Shown: in pieces, positions 1 to 8,812 of the stretch
How positions within the stretch are numbered: position 1 is the stretch's first letter
How the letters are laid out: each line of letters opens with the position of its first letter
Assembly (NCBI GenBank): GCA_045602655.1
Contig: JAZSBY010000014.1
Location: 1-64,000 of the forward strand
DNA length: 64,000 nt
Origin: Fimenecus sp045602655
Lineage (GTDB): Bacteria; Bacillota; Clostridia; Oscillospirales; Acutalibacteraceae
Direction: 5' to 3'
Notes under the pieces: model-generated
What the model was told of the DNA's origin: nothing
What the model saw: the letters and a program-made list of their open reading frames with translations, nothing else
Databases searched by the model: none
Program-made: the position numbers and the translations under genes

Positions 1-869
1 TTGACTACCTGAAGCTTTGGGAAATGGGAGAAAATAATCTTGTTGTTCATCGTGAGGGCTCATGGGATTGGGTTGACTGGGGCTACAAAGCAGATGTGAC
101 CGCCATTGAGAATGCATGGGTTTATTATGCTCTTTCCGCCATAGAAAAAATGGCAGAAAATTTAGGAAAAGATGAAGATATCTCGTTTATTACCGAAAGA
201 AAAGAAATAATTGCAAAAGGATATAAAAATCTTTGGACAGAAAATGGCTTTAAAAGTGATGATACGAAAAAGCCTGATGACAGAGCCAATGCTCTTGCAA
301 TTTTATCGGGACTTGCAGACAAAGAGCAGTATGACACCATCAAGAATGTACTCGCAACTACTCAAAATTCAGGACCGTACATGGAATATTATGTTCTTGA
401 AGCTCTTTGCAAAATGGGAGAATATGAACTTGCCAAAGACAGAATAAAAGACAGATATGAAAATATGGTAGGCAAGGATTATTCAACCTTATGGGAGTTT
501 TGGGCCGCTTGGCAAGGCACTAAAAATCACGCGTCGACTGGTGGACCTCTTGTTATAATGAGTAAGCATTTTGCAGGTATCACGCCAATTGAAGCTGGCT
601 ATGAAAAGGTTAAAATTAACCCTCAATATGCTTTGTCCGATAGTATGAACTGTACCGTTCCAAGCGTAAAAGGGTTAATCACTCTGGATTATGAAAAGAC
701 TGACGGAGAATATGTTATCAACCTTACTCTCCCACAAGGTATGAACGCTGTTTTATATGTGCCTACCGGTGCTGTTGTAAATATCAATTCAAAGCCTTAT
801 TACCAAAATGGTGAATACACAAACACCGAAATCGGTAATGTAGAGATTGTGGAAAGAGTTCTTGATTAG
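1..869 (+). CDS. GH78 alpha-L-rhamnosidase, C-terminal part (5' end outside window)
   Basis: The reading frame is open from base 3, so the gene starts before the window. The visible ~289 residues carry the end of an (alpha/alpha)6-barrel glycosidase: REGSWDWVDWG near the start, TLWEFWAAWQGTKNHAS at about residues 155-172, then the small C-terminal beta domain typical of bacterial rhamnosidases (Bac_rhamnosid_C), ending with VPTGAVVNIN. Family members remove terminal L-rhamnose from plant polysaccharides and glycosides, using acidic residues in the barrel. Signal peptide and catalytic core cannot be judged because the N-terminus is missing. The next gene encodes a secreted PHP protein with its own candidate promoter, so an operon link is uncertain. 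Confidence 0.85.
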   Translation, partial: DYLKLWEMGENNLVVHREGSWDWVDWGYKADVTAIENAWVYYALSAIEKMAENLGKDEDISFITERKEIIAKGYKNLWTENGFKSDDTKKPDDRANALAILSGLADKEQYDTIKNVLATTQNSGPYMEYYVLEALCKMGEYELAKDRIKDRYENMVGKDYSTLWEFWAAWQGTKNHASTGGPLVIMSKHFAGITPIEAGYEKVKINPQYALSDSMNCTVPSVKGLITLDYEKTDGEYVINLTLPQGMNAVLYVPTGAVVNINSKPYYQNGEYTNTEIGNVEIVERVLD

Positions 870-980
870 TGAAGTGATAAACGTAAACTTGTCAAAGACA
901 ATGAAAAGACGATGGTGCCAGCTTAAAACGAGCATACACTCGTATTAAATGGGCATGATTTATACATTTCATATAGATTA

Positions 981-1009
981 TTGACACACTCTGTTTTAAG
1001 GTTTAAAGT
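981..1009 (+). promoter_or_regulatory. Candidate sigma-A promoter of the PHP gene
   Basis: TTGACA at 981-986 is followed after 17 bases by TAAAGT (1004-1009), 32 bases before the ATG at 1041. The ribosome site GGAAGTGAGG lies at 1024-1033. The -35 is perfect and the -10 matches 4 of 6 consensus positions. The remaining 870-980 stretch shows nothing I can name. Confidence 0.5.
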
Positions 1010-1040
1010 TTAAATATACTTTTGGAAGTGAGGAATATTT

Positions 1041-2447
1041 ATGAAAAAGGCTAAGAAACTTATTGCACTTATGCTTGCTCTCATTATGACTTTCAGTTGT
1101 AGCATAGTGGCATTTGCGACAGAGGATGTTGACTACACCATCAACAATCCTTACAGTACTGTTGATTTTGAAAATTGGGACCAGTATAAAGCAGACCTCC
1201 ATTGTCACACAACCGCATCCGATGGTGACGAGGATATGGATGTTATGATTGAGGAACATTACGCACAAGGATATGATGTACTTGCACTTACTGACCACGG
1301 TATTACAAGCAAGGGTTGGACAACAGTCAGCAGTAGAAACTATTTCAAAATTGCTTTGAGTATTGCTGACGGAAAACTTCGTCAAATTACACCATTGACC
1401 GAGCAACGATACAATGAAATCACAACAGGTGTTGGCAGAAACGGCAGAGGTATGATTGAAGTTCCTTTGGGAATCGAACAAAATCCCACATCACTTAATA
1501 ACGCCCATGTGAACAGTTGGTTTACCGAATATGGTGACGGACTTGTTGGTGGCACAAGCAACTACGATGAAGTTATAAGAAATGTTGATGCAACAGGCGG
1601 ACTCAGCGTTATCAATCACCCCGGTGAATATACAAAGGCTAAGGAAGAAGAGTGTCAGGCGGATGCTTACAACGAAGATGATGAATGGTACAATTATGTC
1701 ATTAACAAATTTGCAAACATTCTCATAAACTATAATTCTTGTATAGGTATTGATATTAACTCCAAAAAAGACGGCAGAACAAAATATGACAGAAAACTTT
1801 GGGATATTCTTCTCCAGAAAGTTGTTCCAACCGGCAGAAATGTTTATGCTATTGCCACTACTGATGCACATCAGCTCGATAAAGTCGGTTGTGCTTGGAC
1901 AGATTTATGTATGCCTGAAAACAACGCAGAAAATGTACGCACTTGCCTTGAAAACGGTGCTTTCTTTGCAGTTAGCCGATATATAAAGAATTCTGAAGAA
2001 TTGGCTCAATTCTCACTTGAAACAGGAATAGACTTTGGCACAGAATTTGAGCAAGAAAACCGTGACGGTTCAATTCCTGCACCAAAGGTAAAAAATGTTA
2101 TTGTTGACGAGAAAAAAGATACTATTGCTCTTTCTGTGGATAATGCTCTTACTGTTCATTGGATTGCTGACGGCAAGGTTATTGCAGTTGGAAACTCAAT
2201 CGACCTTGATGATTACTCCGACCAAATCGGCTCCTATGTCAGGGCAGAGGCTTTTGGTCACGGTGGCGTACTCTACACACAAGCTTTCACACTTGATTAC
2301 GAAGATGCCCCTGAATCAGATATCAAAACAACATTTGATTTGGGAAACATTCTTGCTGAGCTTAAGCACTTTATTATTGAAATATGCACATCCATTCCTT
2401 TAGGTAAGGAAGTTTATGATTTCCTTGTAAAGCCTGTAACAAAATAA
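1041..2447 (+). CDS. Secreted PHP-domain phosphoesterase-like protein
   Basis: This 468-residue protein starts with a clear signal peptide (MKKAKK, a hydrophobic stretch, AFA cleavage region near residue 26). The PHP metal-binding signatures are present: ADLHCHT at about 51-57, DG at 61-62, ALTDHG at about 82-87, NHPGEY near 195 and TTDAHQ near 276. PHP domains bind two or three metal ions and hydrolyse phosphoesters. A secreted member may act on a phosphorylated extracellular substrate, but the substrate is unknown. The region after residue 350 is a poorly defined beta-rich tail ending in a hydrophobic segment (about 435-465) that may hold it at the membrane. It lies directly after a GH78 enzyme and is closed by a strong terminator. 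Confidence 0.75.
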   Translation: MKKAKKLIALMLALIMTFSCSIVAFATEDVDYTINNPYSTVDFENWDQYKADLHCHTTASDGDEDMDVMIEEHYAQGYDVLALTDHGITSKGWTTVSSRNYFKIALSIADGKLRQITPLTEQRYNEITTGVGRNGRGMIEVPLGIEQNPTSLNNAHVNSWFTEYGDGLVGGTSNYDEVIRNVDATGGLSVINHPGEYTKAKEEECQADAYNEDDEWYNYVINKFANILINYNSCIGIDINSKKDGRTKYDRKLWDILLQKVVPTGRNVYAIATTDAHQLDKVGCAWTDLCMPENNAENVRTCLENGAFFAVSRYIKNSEELAQFSLETGIDFGTEFEQENRDGSIPAPKVKNVIVDEKKDTIALSVDNALTVHWIADGKVIAVGNSIDLDDYSDQIGSYVRAEAFGHGGVLYTQAFTLDYEDAPESDIKTTFDLGNILAELKHFIIEICTSIPLGKEVYDFLVKPVTK

Positions 2448-2461
2448 ATTCAAAAAAGCAC

Positions 2462-2501
2462 ATAATCCCATAGCACAAATTGTGCTATGGGATTATTTTT
2501 T
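2462..2501. terminator. Bidirectional rho-independent terminator
   Basis: A perfect 16-bp stem (2462-2477 with 2481-2496) and 3-nt loop are followed by T5 (2497-2501) for the plus strand. It sits between the convergent PHP and comF genes. The comF stop codon (2493-2495) lies inside the right arm. Confidence 0.85.
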
Positions 2502-3215
2502 GATTCTCTGTTTTTTAGATACTGAAAGTGCTGCTGTAACACAATAGACTTTTTTTGCACCACGAATTTTCAATATTGCAGCACAGTTGTTAAGCGTTGC
2601 ACCCGTAGTTTTTACATCATCTACCAAAAGAATTATCTTTTCCCTGACATCAATACCTTCTTTAATATCATATACACCAAAGACATTGCCTGTTCTCTCC
2701 GTCATATTGAGATTTCGCTGATTTTCATTTTCAAAAAGTTTGAGAAGCACAGGGTTTATTGGAATTTTTAAGTCCCTTGAAAGATGCTTTGCCAACAATT
2801 GACTTGGATTATATTTTCGTGTGATTTTATTCATTTTTGAAAAGGGAACAAAGCAGATAAAGTCAAATTCTATACCCTTAAAGTCTTCTTTTACAGATTC
2901 TGCCATAGCCTCAGAAAGGTTTTTTGCAAGGAATTCTTTTCCACTAAATTTAAGTAGATGAACACATTCTTTGATGCCATCTTCATAATAAAAGGGTGCT
3001 GATATTCCGTCATACTCCATTCTGTGCTTTTTACAATCGCAACGGATTTTCTCAACACCACAATATTTGCATTTTTCTTCCTTAATTACAGGTAATTTAT
3101 TATTACATTCGGCACAAAGAATTTCATCCTTACCTATAACCTTGTTGCAATAACGGCAATGATTAGTAAAAAACATCCATAGAAGTGTGTCTTTAACAAC
3201 TTTTTTCATTTTCAT
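2493..3215 (-). CDS. comF: ComF family protein (phosphoribosyltransferase-like)
   Basis: This 240-residue protein has the ComFC architecture. An N-terminal zinc-binding part (CRYCNKVIGKDEILCAEC, CKYCG, then CDCKKH) precedes a phosphoribosyltransferase fold with the PRPP-binding signature LLVDDVKTTGATLNNCA near residues 195-211. ComF proteins are cytosolic and are needed for natural transformation in several bacteria, where they are thought to help import or process single-stranded DNA. No comFA helicase gene is adjacent. The start is an ATG at 3215 with a weak purine-rich ribosome site. A terminator separates it from the upstream secreted hydrolase gene. Confidence 0.88.
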   Translation of the reverse strand: MKMKKVVKDTLLWMFFTNHCRYCNKVIGKDEILCAECNNKLPVIKEEKCKYCGVEKIRCDCKKHRMEYDGISAPFYYEDGIKECVHLLKFSGKEFLAKNLSEAMAESVKEDFKGIEFDFICFVPFSKMNKITRKYNPSQLLAKHLSRDLKIPINPVLLKLFENENQRNLNMTERTGNVFGVYDIKEGIDVREKIILLVDDVKTTGATLNNCAAILKIRGAKKVYCVTAALSVSKKQRIKK

Positions 3216-3225
3216 TTCTCTCTTA

Positions 3226-3256
3226 CAAAAAAGACAGGGGTTAAACCCCTGTCTTT
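3226..3256 (-). terminator. Terminator downstream of the secreted hydrolase gene
   Basis: A stem of about 12 bp (AGACAGGGGTT with AACCCCTGTCT) is followed by a T run when read on the minus strand. It ends the 5088-3265 transcript before comF. Confidence 0.8.
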
Positions 3257-3264
3257 ATATTCAA

Positions 3265-5088
3265 TTACATAATTTTATCCAACCAGAAAACACCCATTTC
3301 ACTGAATGCTGTATCTCCGTATATAAGGTAAAGAACATCTGACACTGTCTTTGTGAGAATGTACAATGCTCTATTTATGCCTTTTTCTGTAATAACTGCA
3401 TCTCCGCTTTCAATTTTATTCTTAATTGCATAGAAGCGGTCATTTGCTGCCTGGAACTCATCAACATCGACAACTTTGTTTGCCAACATTTCATCAACTT
3501 GCTCTATTGCACCCTCAAGCTCTGCAGCATCTTCAGGAGTAATAGCTGATGTATCGTAATCTCTCATATAGTCAACATCTTCTCTCAATGTCTTTGTTTC
3601 ACGACTATAATTGAACTGTGGGAACCTGTCAGGATATGAATGAACACTTGTAAAACTTTCATCTGTAAGAAGTTGAATGATAAGAGTCATAATAACATCA
3701 TTAGATGCTGTTGTTGCGTGGTTCTGTCCGCTGAAATAGAATGTGTGTTCAGGAAGAAGACCTGTGCAAACATCTATAATTCCCTCTGGGTCTGTATGGT
3801 CATGGTGTGCTGGGTCAGAACAGTTATTGCGTGATGGTACATAATCTGCCGGAAGTTTTTCACCAACATTTACACTATATGCACCCATTGATGTTGAAGC
3901 AACATGGATAATTCCGTCCGCATTCTGGTCATCATATGAAACTGCAAGTTGATAGAGGTCAACATTTGTATCAACGATATCAAAAATCTTTACTCCATCT
4001 TCAATAGCTTGAAGAATATAATTTTCGGAATTAAGCTGTGCATCATAATACCAGTCTGTCTGTCTTGTGATTTCTTCAAGGCCGGGCTGTGAAAGATATT
4101 TTTCCTTACACGCAGGGTAGTCGCCTGATGGAACAAGACCCCACATAAGAGTTGAGTACTTCATATAATCGTTTACAAGTGTATCTGCAATTATATCAAG
4201 GAGATTATCAACATCAGTCTTTGGCATAAGTCTCATAAGAATGTTGATAACATAACCAAGGTAATTCTCATATCCGATAACTGATGGCATACTTGATGTG
4301 TAAAGAACATCACTTTCTTTATTGAATCCATATCTGTAACAGTCACCAAGAAGTGCTGCACCGTCAAGAGCAGGAACTGTGAAAACAATTCTGTTAATAT
4401 CTCTTGCAAGTGATATATCCTGCTCGTCATAATACTTCATAAGAGCATTAGTGATTGAACCACCCTGGCTGACAGGAATAAGGTTAACCTTATCTGAACC
4501 TGCATCCTCTTTTACAAACTGAATATAATCATAAAGGTCTTTTGCTGTCTGAATCATATTGCCTGTTGAAACATAGTTGAACACATAAAGTCTGTCCATA
4601 CCTGCAATTTCAAAATATTCCTGAACAGGGAAATGATTTAACATCTGAGTTCTCTGCTTTTCTGTGATTGTAGCAACGCTACCATTATAATATGCCGGAC
4701 GAACATCATCGATAAACTCACCGTTAGCATCTGAACGTTGTTTACCCATAAGAATCTTTGCTAGAATCTTCGAAACTTCTTTTGCTGCTATTTGGTCCTT
4801 ATCTTCCTGACTGATGAACATCCTTGTAACAGGAATAAGTGCTTTAGTAATAATCTCACCAATTTCCTCTTCTGTAATTGTAACATAGAAAGGTCCTGGA
4901 ATTGGCTCGCCGTTAGCGTCAACAGCGATTTCGCCGTTTTCATAAGAATAAGTTTCACTCTGGAAAAGTCCTGGGATAATAATTGATGGCACATACTCTT
5001 TCTCCTGTGAATATCCCAAAATGGACACGCAAGAAACAGCAAGAACTACTGCCAACACTATTGAAAGGACTTTTTTTGTTCTTTTCAT
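3265..5088 (-). CDS. Secreted alpha/beta-hydrolase-like (lipase/esterase-like) protein
   Basis: I start it at the ATG at 5088, which has AAGGGG six bases upstream, rather than at an in-frame TTG at 5106. This gives 607 residues. The N-terminus is a signal peptide (MKRTKKVLSIVLAVVLAVSC). SIIIPGLFQSE near residue 35 resembles the oxyanion-hole segment of lipases. NLIPVSQGGS at about 202-211 has the nucleophile-elbow pattern x-S-x-G, with Ser about 207. Later motifs include a histidine-rich segment DPAHHDHTDPEG and FSGQNHATTAS, where the catalytic His may lie. Substrate is unknown, with a lipid or acyl ester the best guess. It has its own promoter and terminator and so seems monocistronic. Confidence 0.65.
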   Translation of the reverse strand: MKRTKKVLSIVLAVVLAVSCVSILGYSQEKEYVPSIIIPGLFQSETYSYENGEIAVDANGEPIPGPFYVTITEEEIGEIITKALIPVTRMFISQEDKDQIAAKEVSKILAKILMGKQRSDANGEFIDDVRPAYYNGSVATITEKQRTQMLNHFPVQEYFEIAGMDRLYVFNYVSTGNMIQTAKDLYDYIQFVKEDAGSDKVNLIPVSQGGSITNALMKYYDEQDISLARDINRIVFTVPALDGAALLGDCYRYGFNKESDVLYTSSMPSVIGYENYLGYVINILMRLMPKTDVDNLLDIIADTLVNDYMKYSTLMWGLVPSGDYPACKEKYLSQPGLEEITRQTDWYYDAQLNSENYILQAIEDGVKIFDIVDTNVDLYQLAVSYDDQNADGIIHVASTSMGAYSVNVGEKLPADYVPSRNNCSDPAHHDHTDPEGIIDVCTGLLPEHTFYFSGQNHATTASNDVIMTLIIQLLTDESFTSVHSYPDRFPQFNYSRETKTLREDVDYMRDYDTSAITPEDAAELEGAIEQVDEMLANKVVDVDEFQAANDRFYAIKNKIESGDAVITEKGINRALYILTKTVSDVLYLIYGDTAFSEMGVFWLDKIM

Positions 5089-5119
5089 AAAGATACCCCT
5101 TTTCAAAATTTATAAATAA

Positions 5120-5148
5120 ATTATAGCAGTTATTTGACTCTTTGTAAA
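5120..5148 (-). promoter_or_regulatory. Promoter of the secreted hydrolase gene
   Basis: Read on the minus strand, TTTACA (5143-5148) and TATAAT (5120-5125) are separated by exactly 17 bases. The -10 is consensus and lies 31 bases upstream of the ATG at 5088. Confidence 0.65.
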
Positions 5149-5172
5149 TAAAATCCATCTGCAAAACCATAC

Positions 5173-5216
5173 AAAAAGGACCTGTGCATTTTTAACATTT
5201 TGCACAAGTCCCTTTC
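5173..5216 (-). terminator. Terminator after the transglutaminase-like dockerin gene
   Basis: Arms 5173-5188 and 5201-5215 pair (GGACCTGTGCA with TGCACAAGTCC, one mismatch) around a 12-nt loop, with T5 following on the minus strand. Confidence 0.75.
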
Positions 5217-5220
5217 TATT

Positions 5221-6699
5221 TTACTCGAAAACCAATGTACCGTTGGTGTATAGTTGATGAGCAATAGCATCAAATCCATCAATAGCACCGTCCTGATTCA
5301 TATCCCCTGCATAGAATTTGGCTGTACCCGCCTCAACCTTCTGAGTTGTTGAACACACCTTTTTCAGAACTGTATAGTCGGTTACATTTACTGTATTTGA
5401 TGCGTTTATATCACCACGCATGGCAACAGTATAATTTTTTGAAACTGAAGTGTCATCCTTTGTAAATGTCAATACTCTGCCGGTTATTCCTGCTCCTGAA
5501 TATGTAAAGGTTGTCCCGTTAGGCAAGCCGACATAACTAAGCACAGTATTGATGCTTGTAAGTTCCTTGCCAACATAAAGCACGTTTTTTACACTGTTGA
5601 ACGCCATATCCGGAGTGTCATTCATAGGCACTGTAAAACTGTATGTATCTTTTACAAGTGTCGGATATTGTAATGCAGTTACTCCACTATACATAGCACC
5701 GGTAGGCACATGGCTTCCACCATCAAAATCGGTTCCGATAAGGTAACTGGTATAGTCTATATATGTTATCCCGTCAGCCCATGTTGCATCTAAAATATAC
5801 CATAAGCCATCATCCATTTTAACATAATTCCACTTATGTGCACCACCATTGCCATATCCCACAACCGTAATGCAAGGAATTCCTTCTCTGTCGCATATAA
5901 GCTTAAACGCCTCGGCATAACCTTCACAAACGGCTTTACCATAAATTAAAGCACCTGTTGGATGATGTGCCATTGGACCATAGTTTGGAGAAGATGATGT
6001 TCCCTGATTTTCAGGATATGTAATCAAATCACAAAGGCTATCGTGAATAGATTTTATCTTTTCATATCGGTTAAAACCATTTACTTTAAAAGCATTGACT
6101 TCTTCAAGTAATAAATCATAGTGTACTTTTATGTCATCTACATCTGTATAAGAATTGCTATCAAAATAAATAACAAGGTTAACAGCCCTTATTTCTGCTG
6201 TATATTTACCGGTAGTGCTATTATACGATGGATAGTAAGTATAATTATATGTAAAACTTTTTGGCCAGAAAATCATAGGATTATCTTCCATAACAGCTGT
6301 AAGTGCCATTTTTATATCGTAGTTTATTTCCGGTTGTGGTGCATACGCAGCATCGTTCTGGGTTGTGCCTGTGCCAGAATAATAATCGTTAAATCTGAGT
6401 GTTACCTTATCCGTAACACCTGCATTCTTTATGCAGTCATACATACTCTTTTGTCTGTCCGTTAATTGATTGTAAAAGAAATAACCCGTTCCCGCATCAC
6501 CTGAACCTGAAAAGAACTTAATTGGTTCGTTATTCTCAGCGTAGGGCAACTCTGTTTCCGGACAGATATCTACCATATCAACATACTCACCCTGGATATA
6601 ATCTGTTGTAGGTGCAGCACTTGAAACAAAAGATAAAACACTTAATAAAACACAAAGTGCCGTTATGACGGACAGCACTTTATATACTGATTTTTTCAT
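5221..6699 (-). CDS. Secreted transglutaminase-like protein with C-terminal dockerin-like repeats
   Basis: The 492-residue product has a signal peptide (residues 1-28). A transglutaminase-like papain-fold core spans about 205-310 with the full triad: Cys258 in GKAVCEGYA, His288 in GGAHKWN and Asp304 in LDATWAD. The end carries two calcium-loop repeats, GDINASNTVNVTDY (429-442) and GDMNQDGAIDGFD (465-477), the arrangement of a type I dockerin. The first loop is less canonical. Such enzymes cleave or crosslink peptides, and here the dockerin suggests docking to a cohesin-bearing scaffold outside the cell. It lies 21 bp downstream of nrdR on the same strand and is probably co-transcribed with it. 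Confidence 0.8.
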   Translation of the reverse strand: MKKSVYKVLSVITALCVLLSVLSFVSSAAPTTDYIQGEYVDMVDICPETELPYAENNEPIKFFSGSGDAGTGYFFYNQLTDRQKSMYDCIKNAGVTDKVTLRFNDYYSGTGTTQNDAAYAPQPEINYDIKMALTAVMEDNPMIFWPKSFTYNYTYYPSYNSTTGKYTAEIRAVNLVIYFDSNSYTDVDDIKVHYDLLLEEVNAFKVNGFNRYEKIKSIHDSLCDLITYPENQGTSSSPNYGPMAHHPTGALIYGKAVCEGYAEAFKLICDREGIPCITVVGYGNGGAHKWNYVKMDDGLWYILDATWADGITYIDYTSYLIGTDFDGGSHVPTGAMYSGVTALQYPTLVKDTYSFTVPMNDTPDMAFNSVKNVLYVGKELTSINTVLSYVGLPNGTTFTYSGAGITGRVLTFTKDDTSVSKNYTVAMRGDINASNTVNVTDYTVLKKVCSTTQKVEAGTAKFYAGDMNQDGAIDGFDAIAHQLYTNGTLVFE

Positions 6700-6720
6700 A
6701 ACAACACTCCGTTATAATTC

Positions 6721-7176
6721 TTATTTTTTATCAAGGAAGTTTGAAAGTTCTTCCATAAATGCGTTTACATCTTTAAACTGCTTATAAACCGATGCAAAAC
6801 GAACATAAGCTACCTGGTCAATCTCTTTAAGCTTATCCATTACAAGTTCACCGATATGTACACTGGTAACTTCACGGTCAAGAGAGTTCTGAAGTGTTGT
6901 TTCAATTTCACTTACAGCCTTTTCAATAGTATCCATTGAAACAGGACGTTTTTCACAAGCAGTAAGCATACCCTTAATGAGTTTGCTACGGTCAAACACC
7001 TCTCTTGTTTTGTCCTTTTTAACAACAACAATCGGCACTGTTTCAATTATTTCATAAGTAGTAAATCTCTTTGTGCATTTAATACATTCTCGTCTGCGAC
7101 GAATCTTTTCGCCCTCGTCAGTCGGACGAGAGTCGATTACCTTACTTTCTTCAAATCCGCAAAAAGGACATTTCAT
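6721..7176 (-). CDS. nrdR: Transcriptional repressor NrdR
   Basis: This is a full-length 151-residue NrdR. It has a zinc ribbon (MKCPFCGFEESKV, then CIKC), the RRRRECIKC basic stretch, RFTTYE, and an ATP-cone domain from about residue 47. NrdR senses ATP/dATP and represses ribonucleotide reductase operons in the cytosol. No nrd reductase genes occur in the window. Its own promoter carries an NrdR-box-like palindrome, suggesting autoregulation. The start is ATG 7176, with GGAAG nine bases upstream. Confidence 0.95.
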   Translation of the reverse strand: MKCPFCGFEESKVIDSRPTDEGEKIRRRRECIKCTKRFTTYEIIETVPIVVVKKDKTREVFDRSKLIKGMLTACEKRPVSMDTIEKAVSEIETTLQNSLDREVTSVHIGELVMDKLKEIDQVAYVRFASVYKQFKDVNAFMEELSNFLDKK

Positions 7177-7195
7177 AATAACACTTCCTATGTTT

Positions 7196-7238
7196 TACTA
7201 TATATAGTATTGTATCACACTTTAAACCACAATGTAAA
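7196..7238 (-). promoter_or_regulatory. nrdR promoter with NrdR-box-like palindrome
   Basis: On the minus strand TTTACA (7233-7238) and TACAAT (7209-7214, preceded by an extended TG) are 18 bases apart. Immediately downstream is the perfect 14-bp palindrome TACTATATATAGTA (7196-7209). Its core CTATATATAG matches the known NrdR-box core. Overlap with the transcription start region fits repression. Confidence 0.6.
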
Positions 7239-7242
7239 GAGA

Positions 7243-8025
7243 TTAGAGCAATTTTTTAAGTTCTTTCATGGCAAAAGTCAATTCCGTATCGTTTTCATAT
7301 CCATTTTCATACAGTTCGATGATGAAATCGCCGTTATATCCAAGTACTTTCATCATACTAAAAAATTTTTCAAAATCAAAATCCCCATTCTTGCAAGGCA
7401 CAAAGCAATCTTTTTCACTATTGTGGTCACTTATATGAATATGACGAATATATTTATGAAGTTTTTTTGCAAATTCAAAGGGGTCAACACCTGTTCTGAC
7501 GGACTGTTTAATGTCAAAAACCATATTGAAGTCATCACCGATATATTCACCCATTCGAAGAAGTAAATCGGGACTTTCGCTTCGATAGTGAACAACATTC
7601 TCCTGACAGATTTTCAGTCCCTCTGATTTGCCCATAAGAGTCAATTCACCAAAACGGTCGAAGTATTCCTCATCTTCTATGCTACCAGGCTTTTTAATTC
7701 CGTGCATTACAAGAATTTCTGCACCGAGAGTATGCATCACATCAAAATGTCGTTTAAAAGAGGTTTCCTTTGCTTCAAAGAATCTTCTTTTGTATGAACT
7801 GAACAAATGATACGATTCCGTAAACGAACCCATAGTGTGAACAGATGCCACTTTTACACCATAGGATTTGCAGATTTCACCTATATTCTTCACAAAGTCA
7901 GGTTGAAATTCAGAATCTGCATTCATAAATACTTCAATTGTTTTTGCTCCTGTTTCACAAGCTCTCAAAACAGATTTTTCTGTTTCAAGAGGGTAAAAGC
8001 AGGCTGAGGATAAGCCTATATCCAT
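7243..8025 (-). CDS. Sugar phosphate isomerase/epimerase family TIM-barrel protein
   Basis: The 260-residue protein fits the AP-endonuclease-2 / xylose-isomerase-like TIM-barrel family. Metal-ligand-type segments are visible: VASVHTMGS, ILVMHGIKK, ICQENVVHY, MVFDIKQS, HIHISDHN and FIIELYENG. Members isomerise or epimerise sugars or act as nucleases, and the substrate cannot be read from sequence. It follows the transglutaminase-like gene by 9 bp and is the last gene of the ATP-grasp / alpha-E set. No terminator is seen before the nrdR promoter. The start is ATG 8025 with AGGTGAT upstream. Confidence 0.75.
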   Translation of the reverse strand: MDIGLSSACFYPLETEKSVLRACETGAKTIEVFMNADSEFQPDFVKNIGEICKSYGVKVASVHTMGSFTESYHLFSSYKRRFFEAKETSFKRHFDVMHTLGAEILVMHGIKKPGSIEDEEYFDRFGELTLMGKSEGLKICQENVVHYRSESPDLLLRMGEYIGDDFNMVFDIKQSVRTGVDPFEFAKKLHKYIRHIHISDHNSEKDCFVPCKNGDFDFEKFFSMMKVLGYNGDFIIELYENGYENDTELTFAMKELKKLL

Positions 8026-8034
8026 AATAATAAA

Positions 8035-8811
8035 TCACCTTTTTGTTACTTTAAGACCCACTGTTTGTGTTTGCATTCCGCCACCGGTTAAAAGTCCTCG
8101 ATTGATGCCGCAATCAGCAAAATCACGACCACGACTGATGATAATATAGTTCTCATCGGCAAGTCTGTTATTCGTTGGGTCAACACCGTGCCAATTGCCG
8201 TTTTGATAGACTTCAACCCAAGCGTGAGTTTCACCCTCACCTACCATCATACCAACTACATAACGGCAAGGGATGCCTGCTCGACGCAAAAGAGCCAAAA
8301 GAATATGGGAATAGTCCTGACAAACACCTGCACCATTAAGCAGTGCTTCTTCTGCTGTTGTTATAATACTTGTTGAACCTGATTTATATACAATATTTGC
8401 TCTTATTGCTCTTGTGAATTTTAGTGCTGTGTCAACTGCGTCGTTGGAAATTCCAATCTGAATTCTGTCAAACATTCTTTCAAGTTCTGCACCGCATTTC
8501 GTATAATGTGTTGGATATTTATAAACCGGGTTAAGGTCATTTTCAGGAGTTATATGTACACCTGTTGTAACTGTGCCACTAACATCAACAGTAAACTCGT
8601 TATGCATTGTAACAATTCTGTCCGTTACAAGAATATTCCCAAACCCATCATTAGAATATGTAAGTTCATTTTCAGGAAAAACGGTTACTTTTATATCCTC
8701 AATATGCTGACTTTCACATTCCAAAGGTATGCAACGAAGGGTATAACAATGTTTTACAACGGGCAGAGAAAATTTAATTGACATATTATAAGTAAAATCT
8801 AAAACTGCCAT
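8035..8811 (-). CDS. Bacterial transglutaminase-like protein (alpha-E cluster type)
   Basis: The 258-residue protein has no signal peptide. An N-terminal beta domain (bacterial transglutaminase-like N, about 1-95) precedes a transglutaminase core with Cys164 (GAGVCQDYSH), His196 (GETHAWVEV) and Asp211 (GVDPTNN). This is the SMART-type transglutaminase that recurs with alpha-E and circularly permuted ATP-grasp proteins. Comparative genomics links that trio to synthesis or processing of a peptide-like compound, but the product is unknown. The gene begins 1 nt after the stop of the alpha-E gene, so the two are probably translationally coupled. Confidence 0.85.
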   Translation of the reverse strand: MAVLDFTYNMSIKFSLPVVKHCYTLRCIPLECESQHIEDIKVTVFPENELTYSNDGFGNILVTDRIVTMHNEFTVDVSGTVTTGVHITPENDLNPVYKYPTHYTKCGAELERMFDRIQIGISNDAVDTALKFTRAIRANIVYKSGSTSIITTAEEALLNGAGVCQDYSHILLALLRRAGIPCRYVVGMMVGEGETHAWVEVYQNGNWHGVDPTNNRLADENYIIISRGRDFADCGINRGLLTGGGMQTQTVGLKVTKR

Positions 8812-8812
8812 A

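Noticed and set aside
996..1871. Minus-strand ORFs opposite the PHP gene
   Set aside because: Long open frames opposite a gene with strong codon bias are common. They have no ribosome site, and the plus-strand protein has clear domain motifs.
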